From the NCBI RefSeq assembly GCF_024166365.1, contig NC_064832.1, positions 40,204,249 through 40,268,248 of the forward strand: 64,000 bases of DNA, given 5' to 3'. The notes under the pieces were generated by a model, which saw only the letters and a list, made by a program, of their open reading frames with translations, did no database searches and was not told the DNA's origin. The position numbers and the translations under genes were made by a program. Shown here one piece after another: positions 54,610 to 64,000 of the stretch. This stretch comes from Elephas maximus indicus. Taxonomy: Eukaryota > Chordata > Mammalia > Proboscidea > Elephantidae. The number at the start of each line of letters is the position of its first letter. Positions within the stretch are counted from its first letter, which is position 1.

Positions 54610-55335
54610 TCAGTATTGCAACTCAAAGCTTGATTGTTTTCTTCAGTTCTTTCAGCTTGAGAAATTCCAAGTGTGTTCTTCCCTTTTGGTTTTCTAGCTC
54701 CAGGTCTTTGCACATGTCATTATAATAGTTTCCTTTGTCTTCTCGAGCCACCCCTTTGAAATCTGTTCAGCTCTTTACTTCATCATTTCTTCCATTCGCT
54801 TTAGCTACTTGACGTTCAAGAGCAAGTTTCAGTCTCTTCTGACATCCATTTTGGTCTTTTCTTTCTTTCCTGTCTTTGTGACGACCTTTTGCTTTCTTCA
54901 TGTATGATGTCCTTGATGTCATTCTACCCCTTGTCTCATCTTCGGTCATTAGTGTTCAATGCGTCAAATCTATTCTTAAGATGGTCTCTAAATTCAGGTA
55001 ATATATACTCAAGGTCGTATTTTGGTTCTCATGGACTTGCTATAATTTTCTTCAGCTTCAGTTTGAACTTGGATATAAGCAATTGATGCTCTGTTCTGTA
55101 GTTGGCCCTGGCCTTTTTCTAACTGATAATATTGAACTTCTCCATTGTCTTTTTATACCGATGTAGTGGATTTGATTCCAGTGTATTCCATCTGGTGAGG
55201 TCCATGTGTATACTCGTTGTTGTTGACAAAGGTATTTGCGGTGAAGAATAGGTTGGTCTTGCAAAATTCTATCATGTGGTCTCTGCCATCATTTCTATTA
55301 CCAAGACTATATTTTTCAACTACTGATACTTCTTT
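54610..55335 (-). mobile_element. RTE LINE 5' half, antisense, part 1
   Basis: It continues the antisense RTE toward its 5' end: linker (54767-54949 minus) and endonuclease (55058-55264 minus). It stops at the insertion of the complete sense RTE. Its first 68 bp repeat the sequence at 51929-51994. Confidence 0.9.
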
Positions 55336-58300
55336 CCCCCACATGTCTGTCAGTTTGTTTTACTGTGGGGCTTGTGTGTTGCTGTGATGCTGGAAGCTAT
55401 GCCACCGGTATTCAGATACCAGCAGGGTCACCCATGGAGGACAGGTTCCAGCTGAGCTTCCAGACTAAGACAGACTAGGAAGAAGGACCCGGCAGTCTAA
55501 TTCTGAAAAGCATTAGCCAGTGAAAACCTTATGAATAGCAGCGGAACATTGTCTGATATAGTGCTGGAAGATGAGCCCCCTAGGTTGGAAGGCACTCAAG
55601 AGATGATTGGAGAAGAGCTGCCTCCTCAAAGTAGAGTCGACCTTAATGACACGGAAGGAGTAAAGCTTTCAGGACATTCATTTGCTCATGTGGCACGACT
55701 CAAAATGAGCAGAAACAGCTGCAAACACCCGTTAATAATCGGAACCTGGAATGTAAGAAGTATGAATCTAGGAAAATTAGAAATCGTCAAAAATGAAATG
55801 GAACACATAAACATCAATATCCTAGGCATTAGTGAACTGAAATGAACTGGTATTGGCCATTTCAGATCTGAAAATCATGTAGTCTACTCTGCTGGGAATG
55901 ACAACTCGAAGAGGAACGGTGTTGCATTCATCTTCAAAAAGAACATTTCAAGATGTATCCTGAAGTACAATGCTGTCAGTGATAGGATAATACCCATACA
56001 CCTACAAGGAAGACCAGTTAATACAACTACTATTCAAATTTGCACACCAATCACTAGGGCCAAAGATGAAGAAACAGAAGATTTTTATCAGCTGCTGCAG
56101 TCTGAAATTGATCGAACACGCAATCAAGAGGCATTGATAATCACTGGTGATTGGAATGCGAAAGTTGGAAACAAAGAAAAAGGATCAATAGTTGGAAAAT
56201 ATGGCCTTGGTGATAGAAAGTATGCTGGATATCAAATGATAGAATTTTGCAAGAACAATGACTTCTTCAATGCAAATACCTTCTTTCACCAACATAAATG
56301 GTGACTCTACACATGGACCTCACCAGATGGAGCACACAGAGATCAAATAGACTACATCTGTGGAAAGAGATGATGGAAAAGCTCGATATCGTCAGTCAGA
56401 ACAAGGCCAGGGGCTGACTGTGGAACAGACCATCAATTGCTCATATGCGAGATCAAGCTGGAACTGAAGAAAATCAGAGCAAGTCCACGAGAGCCAAAAT
56501 ATGACCTTGAGAATATCCCACCTGAATTTAGAGACGATGTGAAGAATAGATTTGACACATTGAACACTGGTGACCAAAGACTGGGCGAGTTGTGGAACGA
56601 CATCAAGGACATCATACATGAAGAAAGCAAGAGGTCACTGAAAAGACACGAAAGAAAGAAAAGACCAAGATGGATGTTGGAGGAGACTCTGAAACTTGCT
56701 CTCGAATGTTGAGCCGCTAAAGCAAAAGGAAGAACTGATGAAGTAAAAGCACTGAACAGACGATTTCAAAGGGCCGCTTGAGAAGACAAAGTATTATAAT
56801 GACACGTGCAAAGAGCTGGAGATGGAAAACCAAAAGGGAAGAACGCATTCGGGGTTTCTCAAGCTGAAAGAACTGAAGAAAAATTCAAGCCTCGAGTTGC
56901 AATAGTGAAGGGTTCCATGGGGAAAATATTAAACGATGCAGAAAGCATCAAAAGATGGAAGGAATACACAGAGTCATTATACCAAAAAGAATTAGTTGAT
57001 GTTCAACCATTTCAAGAGGTGGCACATGAGGAACTGATGGTACTGAAGGAAGAAGTCCAAGCTGCTCTGAAGGTATTGGCAAAAAACAAGGCCCCAGGAA
57101 TTGATGGAATATCAATTGAGATGTTTCAACAAACAGATGCAGTGCTGGAGGTGCTCACTCATCTATGCCAAGAAATATGGAAGACAGCTTCCTGGCCAAC
57201 TGACTGGAAGAGATCCATATTTATGCCTATTCCCAAGAAAGGTGATCCAGCTGAATGTGGAAATTATAGAACTATATCATTAATATCACATGCAAGCAAA
57301 ATTTTGCTGAAAATCATTCAAAAACGGCTGCAGCAGTATATTGACAGGGAACTGCCAGAAATTCAGGCCAGATTCAGAAGAGGACGTGGAACCAGGGATA
57401 CCATTGCTGATGTCAGATGGATCCTGGCTGAAAGCAGAGAATACCAGAAGGATGTTTACCTGTGTTTTATTGGCTATGCAAAGGCATTCGACTGTGTGGA
57501 TCATAACGAACTATGGGTAACATTGGAAAGAATGGGAATTCCAGAACACTTAATTGTGCTCCTGAGGAACCTTTACATAGATCGAGAGGCAGTTGTTCCG
57601 AAAGAACAAGGGGATACTGATTCGTTTAAAGTCAGGAAAGGTGTGCGTCAGGGTTGTATTCTTTCACCATTACCTATTCAATCTGTATGCTGAGCAAATA
57701 ATATGAGAAGCTGGACTATATGAAGAAGAACGGGGCATCAGGATTGGAGGAAGACTCATTAACAACCTGAGTTATGCAGATGACACAACCTTGCTTGCTG
57801 AAAGTGAAGAGGACTTGAAGCACTTACTAATGAAGACCAAAGACCACACCCTTCAGTATGGATTGCACCTCAACATGAAGAAAACAAAAATCCTCACAAC
57901 TGGACCAATGAGCAACATCATGATAAACGGAGAAAAGATTGAAGTTGTCAAGGATTTCATTTTACTTGGATCCACAATCAACAGCAATGGAAGCAGCAGT
58001 CAAGAAATCAAAAGACACATTGCATTGGGCAAATCTGCTGAAAAGGACCTCTTCAAAGCGCTGAAGAGCAAAAATGTCACCCTGAAGACTAAGGTGCGCC
58101 TGACCCAAGCCATGGTGTTTTCAATCGCATCATATGCATGTGAAAGCTGGACAGTGAATAAGGAAGACAGAAGAAGAATTGATGCCTTTGAATTGTGGTA
58201 TTGGTGAAGAATATTGAATATACCATGGACTGCCAGAAGAACGAATAAACCTGTCTTGGAAGAAGTACAACCAGAATGCTCCTTAGAGGCAAGGAAGGTG

Positions 58301-58555
58301 AAAATGAGTCTTACACACTTTGGACATGTTGTCAGGAGGGATCAGTCTCTGGAGAAGGACATCATGCTTGGCAAAGTACAGGGGCAGTGGAAAAGAGGAA
58401 GATCCTCAATGAGGTGGATTGACACAGTGGCTGCAACAATGGGCTCAAGCATAATAACGATTGTAAGGATGGTGCAAGATCACGCAGTGTTTCATTCTGT
58501 TGTGCATAGGGTCTCTATGGTCGGAGCCGACTCGACAGCACCTAACAACAACAAC
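55336..58555 (+). mobile_element. Complete RTE LINE, sense, 3.22 kb
   Basis: It has a 5'UTR, an APE-type endonuclease, a reverse transcriptase, a C-terminal domain, and the family 3' end with (AAC)n. A perfect 11-bp target duplication, GATACTTCTTT (55325-55335 and 58556-58566), fixes both ends. It inserted in opposite orientation into another RTE. It is a useful full-length reference for the other copies. Confidence 0.96.
55531..58549 (+). pseudogene. RTE ORF (endonuclease-reverse transcriptase), broken
   Basis: The endonuclease start (IIGTWNVRSMN, about 55738) is followed by a TGA near 55843. A GDWNAKVG endonuclease motif lies near 56150. The linker is open at 56437-56712 and the RT at 56806-57693 (KNKAPGIDGIS, IPKKGDPAECGNYRTISL). 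A frameshift near 57670 precedes the catalytic YADD at 57773-57784. The C-terminus is open at 57791-58207 and 58214-58615, separated by one TGA. With few lesions this copy is the least damaged RTE here, yet it cannot make a full protein. Confidence 0.9.
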
Positions 58556-58566
58556 GATACTTCTTT

Positions 58567-59425
58567 GTTTCCACCTTTTGCATTCCAGTCACCAGTAATT
58601 ATCAATGTATCTTGATTGCATGTTTGATCAAATTCAAACTGCAGAAGTTGGTAAAAATCTTCAGTTTCTTCATCTTTGGTCTTAGTGTTTGGTATGTAAA
58701 TTTGAGTAATAGTTGTATTAACTGTTCTTCCTTGTAGGTATATGGATATTATCCTATCACTGACAACATTGCACTTCAGGATAGATCTTGAAATGTTATT
58801 TTTTGATGATGAATGCAACACCATTCTGCTTCAATTTATCATTTCTGGCATAGTAGACCATATGATTGTCCAATTACAAATGGCCAATACCTATCCATTT
58901 CTGCTCTCTAATGCCTAGGATATCAATCTTTATGCATTCAGTTTCATTTTTGACAACTTCCAATTTTCCTAAATTCATACTTTGTACATTTAACTTTCTG
59001 ATTATTAATGGATGTTTGCAGCTGTTTCTTGTCATTTTGAGTTGTGTCATGTCAGCAAGTGAGGGTCCCAAAAGCTTTACTTCATCCACATTATTAAGGT
59101 CGACTCTACTTAGATGAGGCAGCTCCTCCCCAATCGTCTTTTGAGTGCTTTCCAACCTGAGGGGCTCATCTTCCCGCGGTACATCAGACAATATTCCCCT
59201 GCAAAAAAAAAAAATTTTTTTTTTATTCATAAGGTTTTCACTAGCCAGTTTTTTTTCAGAAATAGATTGCCAGATCCTTCTTCCTAGTCTGTCTTAGTCT
59301 GGAAGCTCTGCTGATACCTGCCCACCATGGGTGACCCTGCTAATATTTGAAATACTGGTGCCATAGCTTCCAGCATCACAGCAACACAAAAGCCACCATA
59401 TTACGAAAAATTGACAGATGAGTGG
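58567..59425 (-). mobile_element. RTE LINE 5' half, antisense, part 2 (5' end)
   Basis: Endonuclease and 5'UTR of the interrupted antisense RTE. The minus frames at 58492-58824 and 58874-59230 still show the endonuclease motifs. The 5' terminus is near 59425 by alignment with the complete copy. Confidence 0.9.
59203..59224. repeat. A12T10 palindromic insertion in RTE 5'UTR
   Basis: Twelve A residues followed by ten T residues lie between CCTGC and ATTCATAAGG, where the complete RTE copy reads straight through (55525-55545, opposite strand). Confidence 0.9.
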
Positions 59426-61538
59426 GTTGTATATGTTGTAGTATTTAGTGTAGTTGCTTTTTATTCTTGCATACCTCTCAGTGCCTTTCTTTGCCTTGAT
59501 GATGTTGTGCTGACTTCCCCCATGTTGTGTATTGCATTTCCCTTCACCAAAGTTAACATGTGTCCACTATCTAGTTGGTGGTTTTCCCTCTCTCCCCCTT
59601 CCATCCCTGGTAACCATCAAGGAATGTTACTTTCTGTGTGTAAACATTTTTTTTTTCAACTTTTTGTAATAGTGGTCTCATACAATATTTGTCCTTTTGT
59701 AATTGACTTATTTCATTCAGCATAATGTCCTCCAGATTCATCCACGTTGTGAGATGTTTTGTGGATTCGTCATTATTCTTTATCACCGCATAGTATTCCC
59801 TTGTGTGTATGTACCACAGTTTTTTTTATCCATTCATCCATTGATGGACATTTAGGTTGTTTCCATTTTTTGCTATTGTGAATAATGCTGCAGTGCACAT
59901 GGGTGTGCTTATGTCTATTCTTGGTATGGCTTTTATTTTCCTAGGGTATTTTACTAGAAGCAAGATTGCTGGATCTTATGGTGTTTCTATTTCTAGCTTC
60001 TTAAGGAAGCACCATACACTTTTTCATAGTAGTTGTATCATTTTACATTCCCACCAGCAGTGCGTAAGAGTTCCAATCTCCCCACAACTTTGCCAGCATT
60101 TGTTGTTTTCTGATTTTTGGATCAGTGTCGTTCTTGCCAGGGTAAGATGGTATCTCATTGCAGTTTTGATTTGCACCTCTCTAATGATCTCCAGCATCTC
60201 TTCAAGCTTTTGTTAGCCACCTGACTGTCTTCTTCGGTGAAGTGTCTGTTCATGTCCTTTGTCTTTTTGTTGTTGAGGTGTTGGAGTTTTCTATAAATTT
60301 TAGAGATTAAATCCTTGTTGGATATATCATAGCCAAAAATTTTTAACCAGTCTGCAGGTTCTCTTTTCACTCTTTTTGAGAAGTTTTTTGATGAGTATAA
60401 TGCTTAATTTTTCAGAGGTCCCAGTTATCTATTTTATCCTCTGTTATTTGTGCATTTTTAATTATGTTTGGTATTCTATTTATGCCATATATTAGGGCCA
60501 CTAGCATTGTCCCTATTTTTCTTCTATGATCTTTAAAGTTTTAGGTTTTACATTTAGGTCTTTGATCCATTTTGAGTTAGTTTTTGTGTATGGTGTGAGG
60601 TATGGGTCCTGCTTCATTTTTCTGCAGGTGGATATCCAGCTTTGCCAGCACCCTTTGTTAAAGAGACTTACTCTTTCTCGTTTAATGGACTTCGACCCTT
60701 TGTCAAAGATCAGCTGTCCATAGGTGGACGGATTTACTTCTGGACTGTCAACTCTGTTCCATCGGCCTATGTATCTGTCATTGTACCCGTACCAGGCTAT
60801 TTTGACTACCATGGCTGTTTAATAGTTTCTGAAATCAGAGAGTGGGAGGCCTTCTACTCTGTTCTTCTTCAATAATGCTTTACTTATCTGGGGTCTCTTT
60901 CCTTTCTATATGAAGTTGGTGATTAGTTTTTCCACCTCTTTAAAGAATGTTGTTGGAATTTCGACTGGGATTGCATTGTAGATAACTTTGACTAGTATTG
61001 ACTTCTTTACAATGTTGAGTCTTCCTATCCATGAGAATAGTATGTTTTTCCATTTATATAGGTCTCTTTTGGATTATTGCAGTAGTGTTTTGTGGTTTTC
61101 TTTCTAAAAGTCTTTTACGTCCCTAGTTAGATTTATTCTTAAGTATTTTATCTTTTGGGGGGGGCTACATTTCTGTTGTAAATGGTATTGTTTTCCTGAT
61201 TTCCCTCTTGGAGTTCTCTTTGTTAGTGTAGAGGAATCTAACTGATTTTTGTATTTTGATATTGTACCCTGCCACTTTGCTGAATCCTTCTATTAGTTCC
61301 AGTAGCTTTCTTGTGGAATCTTTGGGATTGTCTCTGTATAGGATCATATCGACTGTGAATAGGGATAGTTTTACTTCTTCCTTACCTATTTGGGTTCCCT
61401 TTATTTCCCTTTCTTGCCTTATTGCTCTAGCTAGGGCTTCCAGTGCAGTACTGAAGAGGGATGATGATAATGGGCACCCTTGTCTAGTTCCCATTCTCAA
61501 GGGGGATACTTTGAGTCACTCTCCATGGAAAATAATTT
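59426..61538 (-). mobile_element. Antisense LINE-1 (3'UTR and C-terminal ORF2)
   Basis: Antisense L1 from 3'UTR (about 59430) through the ORF2 C-terminal pieces to the RT (minus 61165-61500, containing a reverse-transcriptase stretch). A younger antisense L1 inserted at 61539. Confidence 0.85.
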
Positions 61539-64000
61539 TTTTTTTTATATTAACTTTTATTGAGCTTCAAGTAAACGTTTACAAGTCAAGTCAGTCTGTC
61601 ACATATAAGTTTATATACATCTTACTCCTTACTCCCACTTGCTCTCCCCCTAATGAGTCAGCTCTTCCAGTCTCTCCTTTCCTGACAATTTTGCCAGCTT
61701 CAAACTCTCTCTATCCTCCCATCCCCCTTCCAGACAGGAGATGCCAACACAGTCTCAACTGTCCACCTGATATAATTAGCTCACTCTTCTTCAGCATCTC
61801 TCTCCTACCCACTGTCCAGTCCCTTTCATGTCTGATGAATTGTCTTCGGGAATGGTTCCTGTCCTGTGCCAACAGAAGGTTTGGGGACCATGCCCGCCGG
61901 GATTCCTCTAGTCACAGTCAGACCATTAAGTATGGTCTTTTTGTGAGAATTTGGGGTCTGCATCCCACTGATCATCTGCTCCCTCAGGGGTTCTCTGTTG
62001 TGCTCCCTGTCAGGGCAGTCATTGATTGTGGCCGGGCACCAACTAGTTCTTCTGGTCTCAGGATAATGTAGGTCTCTGGTTCATGTGGCCCTTTCTGTCT
62101 CTTGGGCTCTTAGTTGTTGTGTGACCTTGGTGTTCTTCATTCTCCTTTGCTCCAGGTGGGTTGAGACCAATTGATGCATCTTAGATGGCCGCTTGTTAGC
62201 ATTTAAGACCCCAGATGCCACATTTCAAAGTGGGATGCAGAATGTTTTCATAAGAGAATTATTTTGCCAATTGACTTAGAAGTCCCCTTAGAGCATGGTT
62301 TCCAAACCCCTGCCCTTGCTCCGCTGACCTTTGAAGCATTCATTTTATCCTGGAAACTTCTTTGCTTTTGGTCCAGTCCAATTGGGCTGACCTTCCATGT
62401 ATTGAGTGTTGTCCTTCCCTTCACCTAAAGCAGTTCTTATCTACTAATTCATCAGTAAAAAACCCTCTCCCTCCCTCCCTCCCCCCCTCGTAACCACAAA
62501 AGTATGTGTTCTTCTCAGTTTATACTATTTCTCAAGATCTTATAATAGTGGTCTTATACAATATTTGTCCTTTTGCCTCTGACTCATTTCGCTCAGCATA
62601 ATGCCTTCCAGGTTCCTCCATGTTATGAAATGTTTCACAGATTCGTCACTGTTCTTTATCGATGCATAGTATTCCATTGTGTGAATATACCACAATTTAT
62701 TTACCCATTCATCCGTTGATGGACACCTTGGTTGCTTCCAGCTTTTTGCTATTGTAAACAGAGCTGCAATAAACATGGGTGTGCATATATCTGTTTCTGT
62801 GAAGGCTCTTGTTTCTCTAGGGTATATTCCGAGGAGTGGGATTTCTGGGTTGTATGGTAGTTCTATTTCTAACTGTTTAAGATAATGCCAGATAGATTTC
62901 CAAAGTGGTTGTACCATTTTACATTCCCACCAGCAGTGTATAAGAGTTCCAAGCTCTCCACAGCCTCTCCAACATCTATTATTTTGTGTTTTTTGGATTA
63001 ATGCCAGCCTTGTTGGAGTGAGATGGAATCTCATCGTAGTTTTAATTTGCATTTCTCTAATGTCTAATGATCAAGAACATTTTCTCATGTGTCTGTTAGC
63101 TGCCTGAATATCTTCTTTAGTGAAGTGTGTGTTCATTTCCTTTGCCCACTTCTTGATTGGGTTGTTTGTCTTTTTGTGGTTGAGTTTTGACAGAATCATG
63201 TAGATTTTAGAGATCAGGCGCTGGTCTGAGATGTCATAGCTGAAAATTCTTTCCCAGTCTGTAGGTGGTCTTTTTACTCTTCTGGTGAAGTTTTTAGATG
63301 AGCATAGGTGTTTGATTTTTAGGAGCTCCCAGTTATCTGGTTTCTCTTCGTCATTTTTGGTAATATTTTGTATTCTGCTTATGCCTTGTATTAGGGCTCC
63401 TAGGGTTGTCCCTATTTTTTTTTCCATGATCTTTATCGTTTTAGTCTTTATGTTTAGGTCTTTGATCCACTTGGAGTTAGTTTTTGTGCTTGGTGTGAGG
63501 TATGGGCCCTGTTTCATTTTTTTGCAAATGGATATCCAATTATGCCAGCACCATTTGTTAAAAAGACTATCTTTTCCCCAATTAACTGACACTGGGCCTT
63601 TGTCAAATATCAGGTGCTCATATGTGGTTGGATTTATATCTGGGTTCTCAGTTCTGTTCCACTGGTCTATGTGCCTGTTGTTGTACCAGTACCAGGCTGT
63701 TTGGACTACTGTGGCTGTATAATGGGTTCTGAAATCAGGTAGAGTGAGGCCTCCCACTTTCTTCTTCTTTTTCAGTAATGCTTTGCTTATCCGAGGCTTC
63801 TTTCCCTTCTATATGAAATTGGTGATTTGTTTCTCTATCACCTAAAAAATGACATTGGAATTTGGATCAGAAGTGCATTGTATGTATAGATGGCTTTTGG
63901 TAGAATAGACGTTTTTACTATGTTAAGTCTTCCTATCCATGAGCAAGGTATGTTTTTCCACTTAAGTAGGTCCTTTTTAGTTTCTTGTAGTAGAGCTTTG
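61539..64000 (-). mobile_element. Younger antisense LINE-1, runs off the window
   Basis: It begins with a T run at about 61539-61548, then 1.0 kb of 3'UTR, then ORF2 from 62540. The plus strand of its 3'UTR is open as part of a 271-codon frame (61256-62071). The 5' part lies beyond the window. Confidence 0.9.
62540..64000 (-). pseudogene. L1 ORF2 C-terminal part, lightly damaged
   Basis: Minus frames 63071-63757 and 62540-63052 are in the same frame and are separated only by one TGA (63071-63073) and six sense codons. They cover the RT thumb and cysteine-rich end. Further upstream, within the last 250 bp of the window, there is a TAG in place of a tryptophan codon and a frameshift. The copy is therefore inactive but younger than 26311-33826. 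Confidence 0.85.

Noticed and set aside
61256..62071. 271-codon plus-strand frame as a host gene
   Set aside because: It crosses from an old antisense L1 through the T run into the 3'UTR of a younger L1. The part within the 3'UTR is reported as an L1 feature; the fused frame is not a host gene.
1..64000. CRISPR arrays, operons, prokaryotic or viral gene clusters
   Set aside because: No regularly spaced direct repeats or dense gene arrangement; all dispersed repeats are vertebrate mobile elements.

Overview
The window is nuclear DNA of a placental mammal from Afrotheria, most likely an elephant or another paenungulate. The evidence is a dense population of tRNA-derived AfroSINEs, a 3.2 kb RTE-type LINE that shares its 3' end with those SINEs, lineage-type LINE-1 copies with a pyrimidine-rich antisense 3'UTR, and older mammal-wide repeats (L2, MLT1/MLT2-like LTRs, ERVL, Tigger-like and hAT-like DNA elements). 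The species call is an inference from repeat families remembered from the literature; no database was searched.

Only one intact host gene is visible. It is a single-exon KBTBD6/KBTBD7-type BTB-BACK-Kelch gene at 45408-47414 (+), with a GC-richer promoter carrying two opposed ZNF143/THAP11-like motifs, a YY1-like site beside the start codon, and a 3'UTR of about 1.3 kb ending near an AATAAA at 48715. It predicts a CUL3 ubiquitin-ligase adaptor with a C-terminal GABARAP-binding (LIR) motif. The gene sits in a nearly repeat-free island (about 45.0-49.9 kb).

Layout: 0-7.8 kb holds L1, L2, AfroSINEs, a Tigger-like MITE inside an L1, a solo LTR with perfect target duplication and a MaLR internal region plus 3' LTR. 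8-23 kb is a pile of old L1 fragments in both orientations, with nested SINEs, a 5'-inverted L1, a 5'-truncated RTE and two young L1 3' ends. 23-34 kb holds L2, an MLT1-like LTR, an RTE fragment and a full-length antisense L1 (26311-33826). 34-44.7 kb holds LTR pieces, a twin-primed RTE (38088-40161) and an antisense ERV1-like provirus with primer-binding site and nested SINEs, plus a Tigger-like MITE. 50.1-59.4 kb is one antisense RTE split by an ERVL remnant and by a complete sense RTE (55336-58555). 59.4-64 kb is antisense L1 interrupted by a younger antisense L1 that runs off the window.

The elements interact: SINE and RTE tails match, consistent with RTE machinery mobilising AfroSINEs, and the nesting gives a relative insertion history. 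The most unexpected signals are long open frames on both strands of the L1 3'UTR retained in several copies, ultra-short SINE-tail insertions, and A(n)T(n) palindromic blocks. No prokaryotic features, CRISPR array, rRNA or functional tRNA gene was seen.
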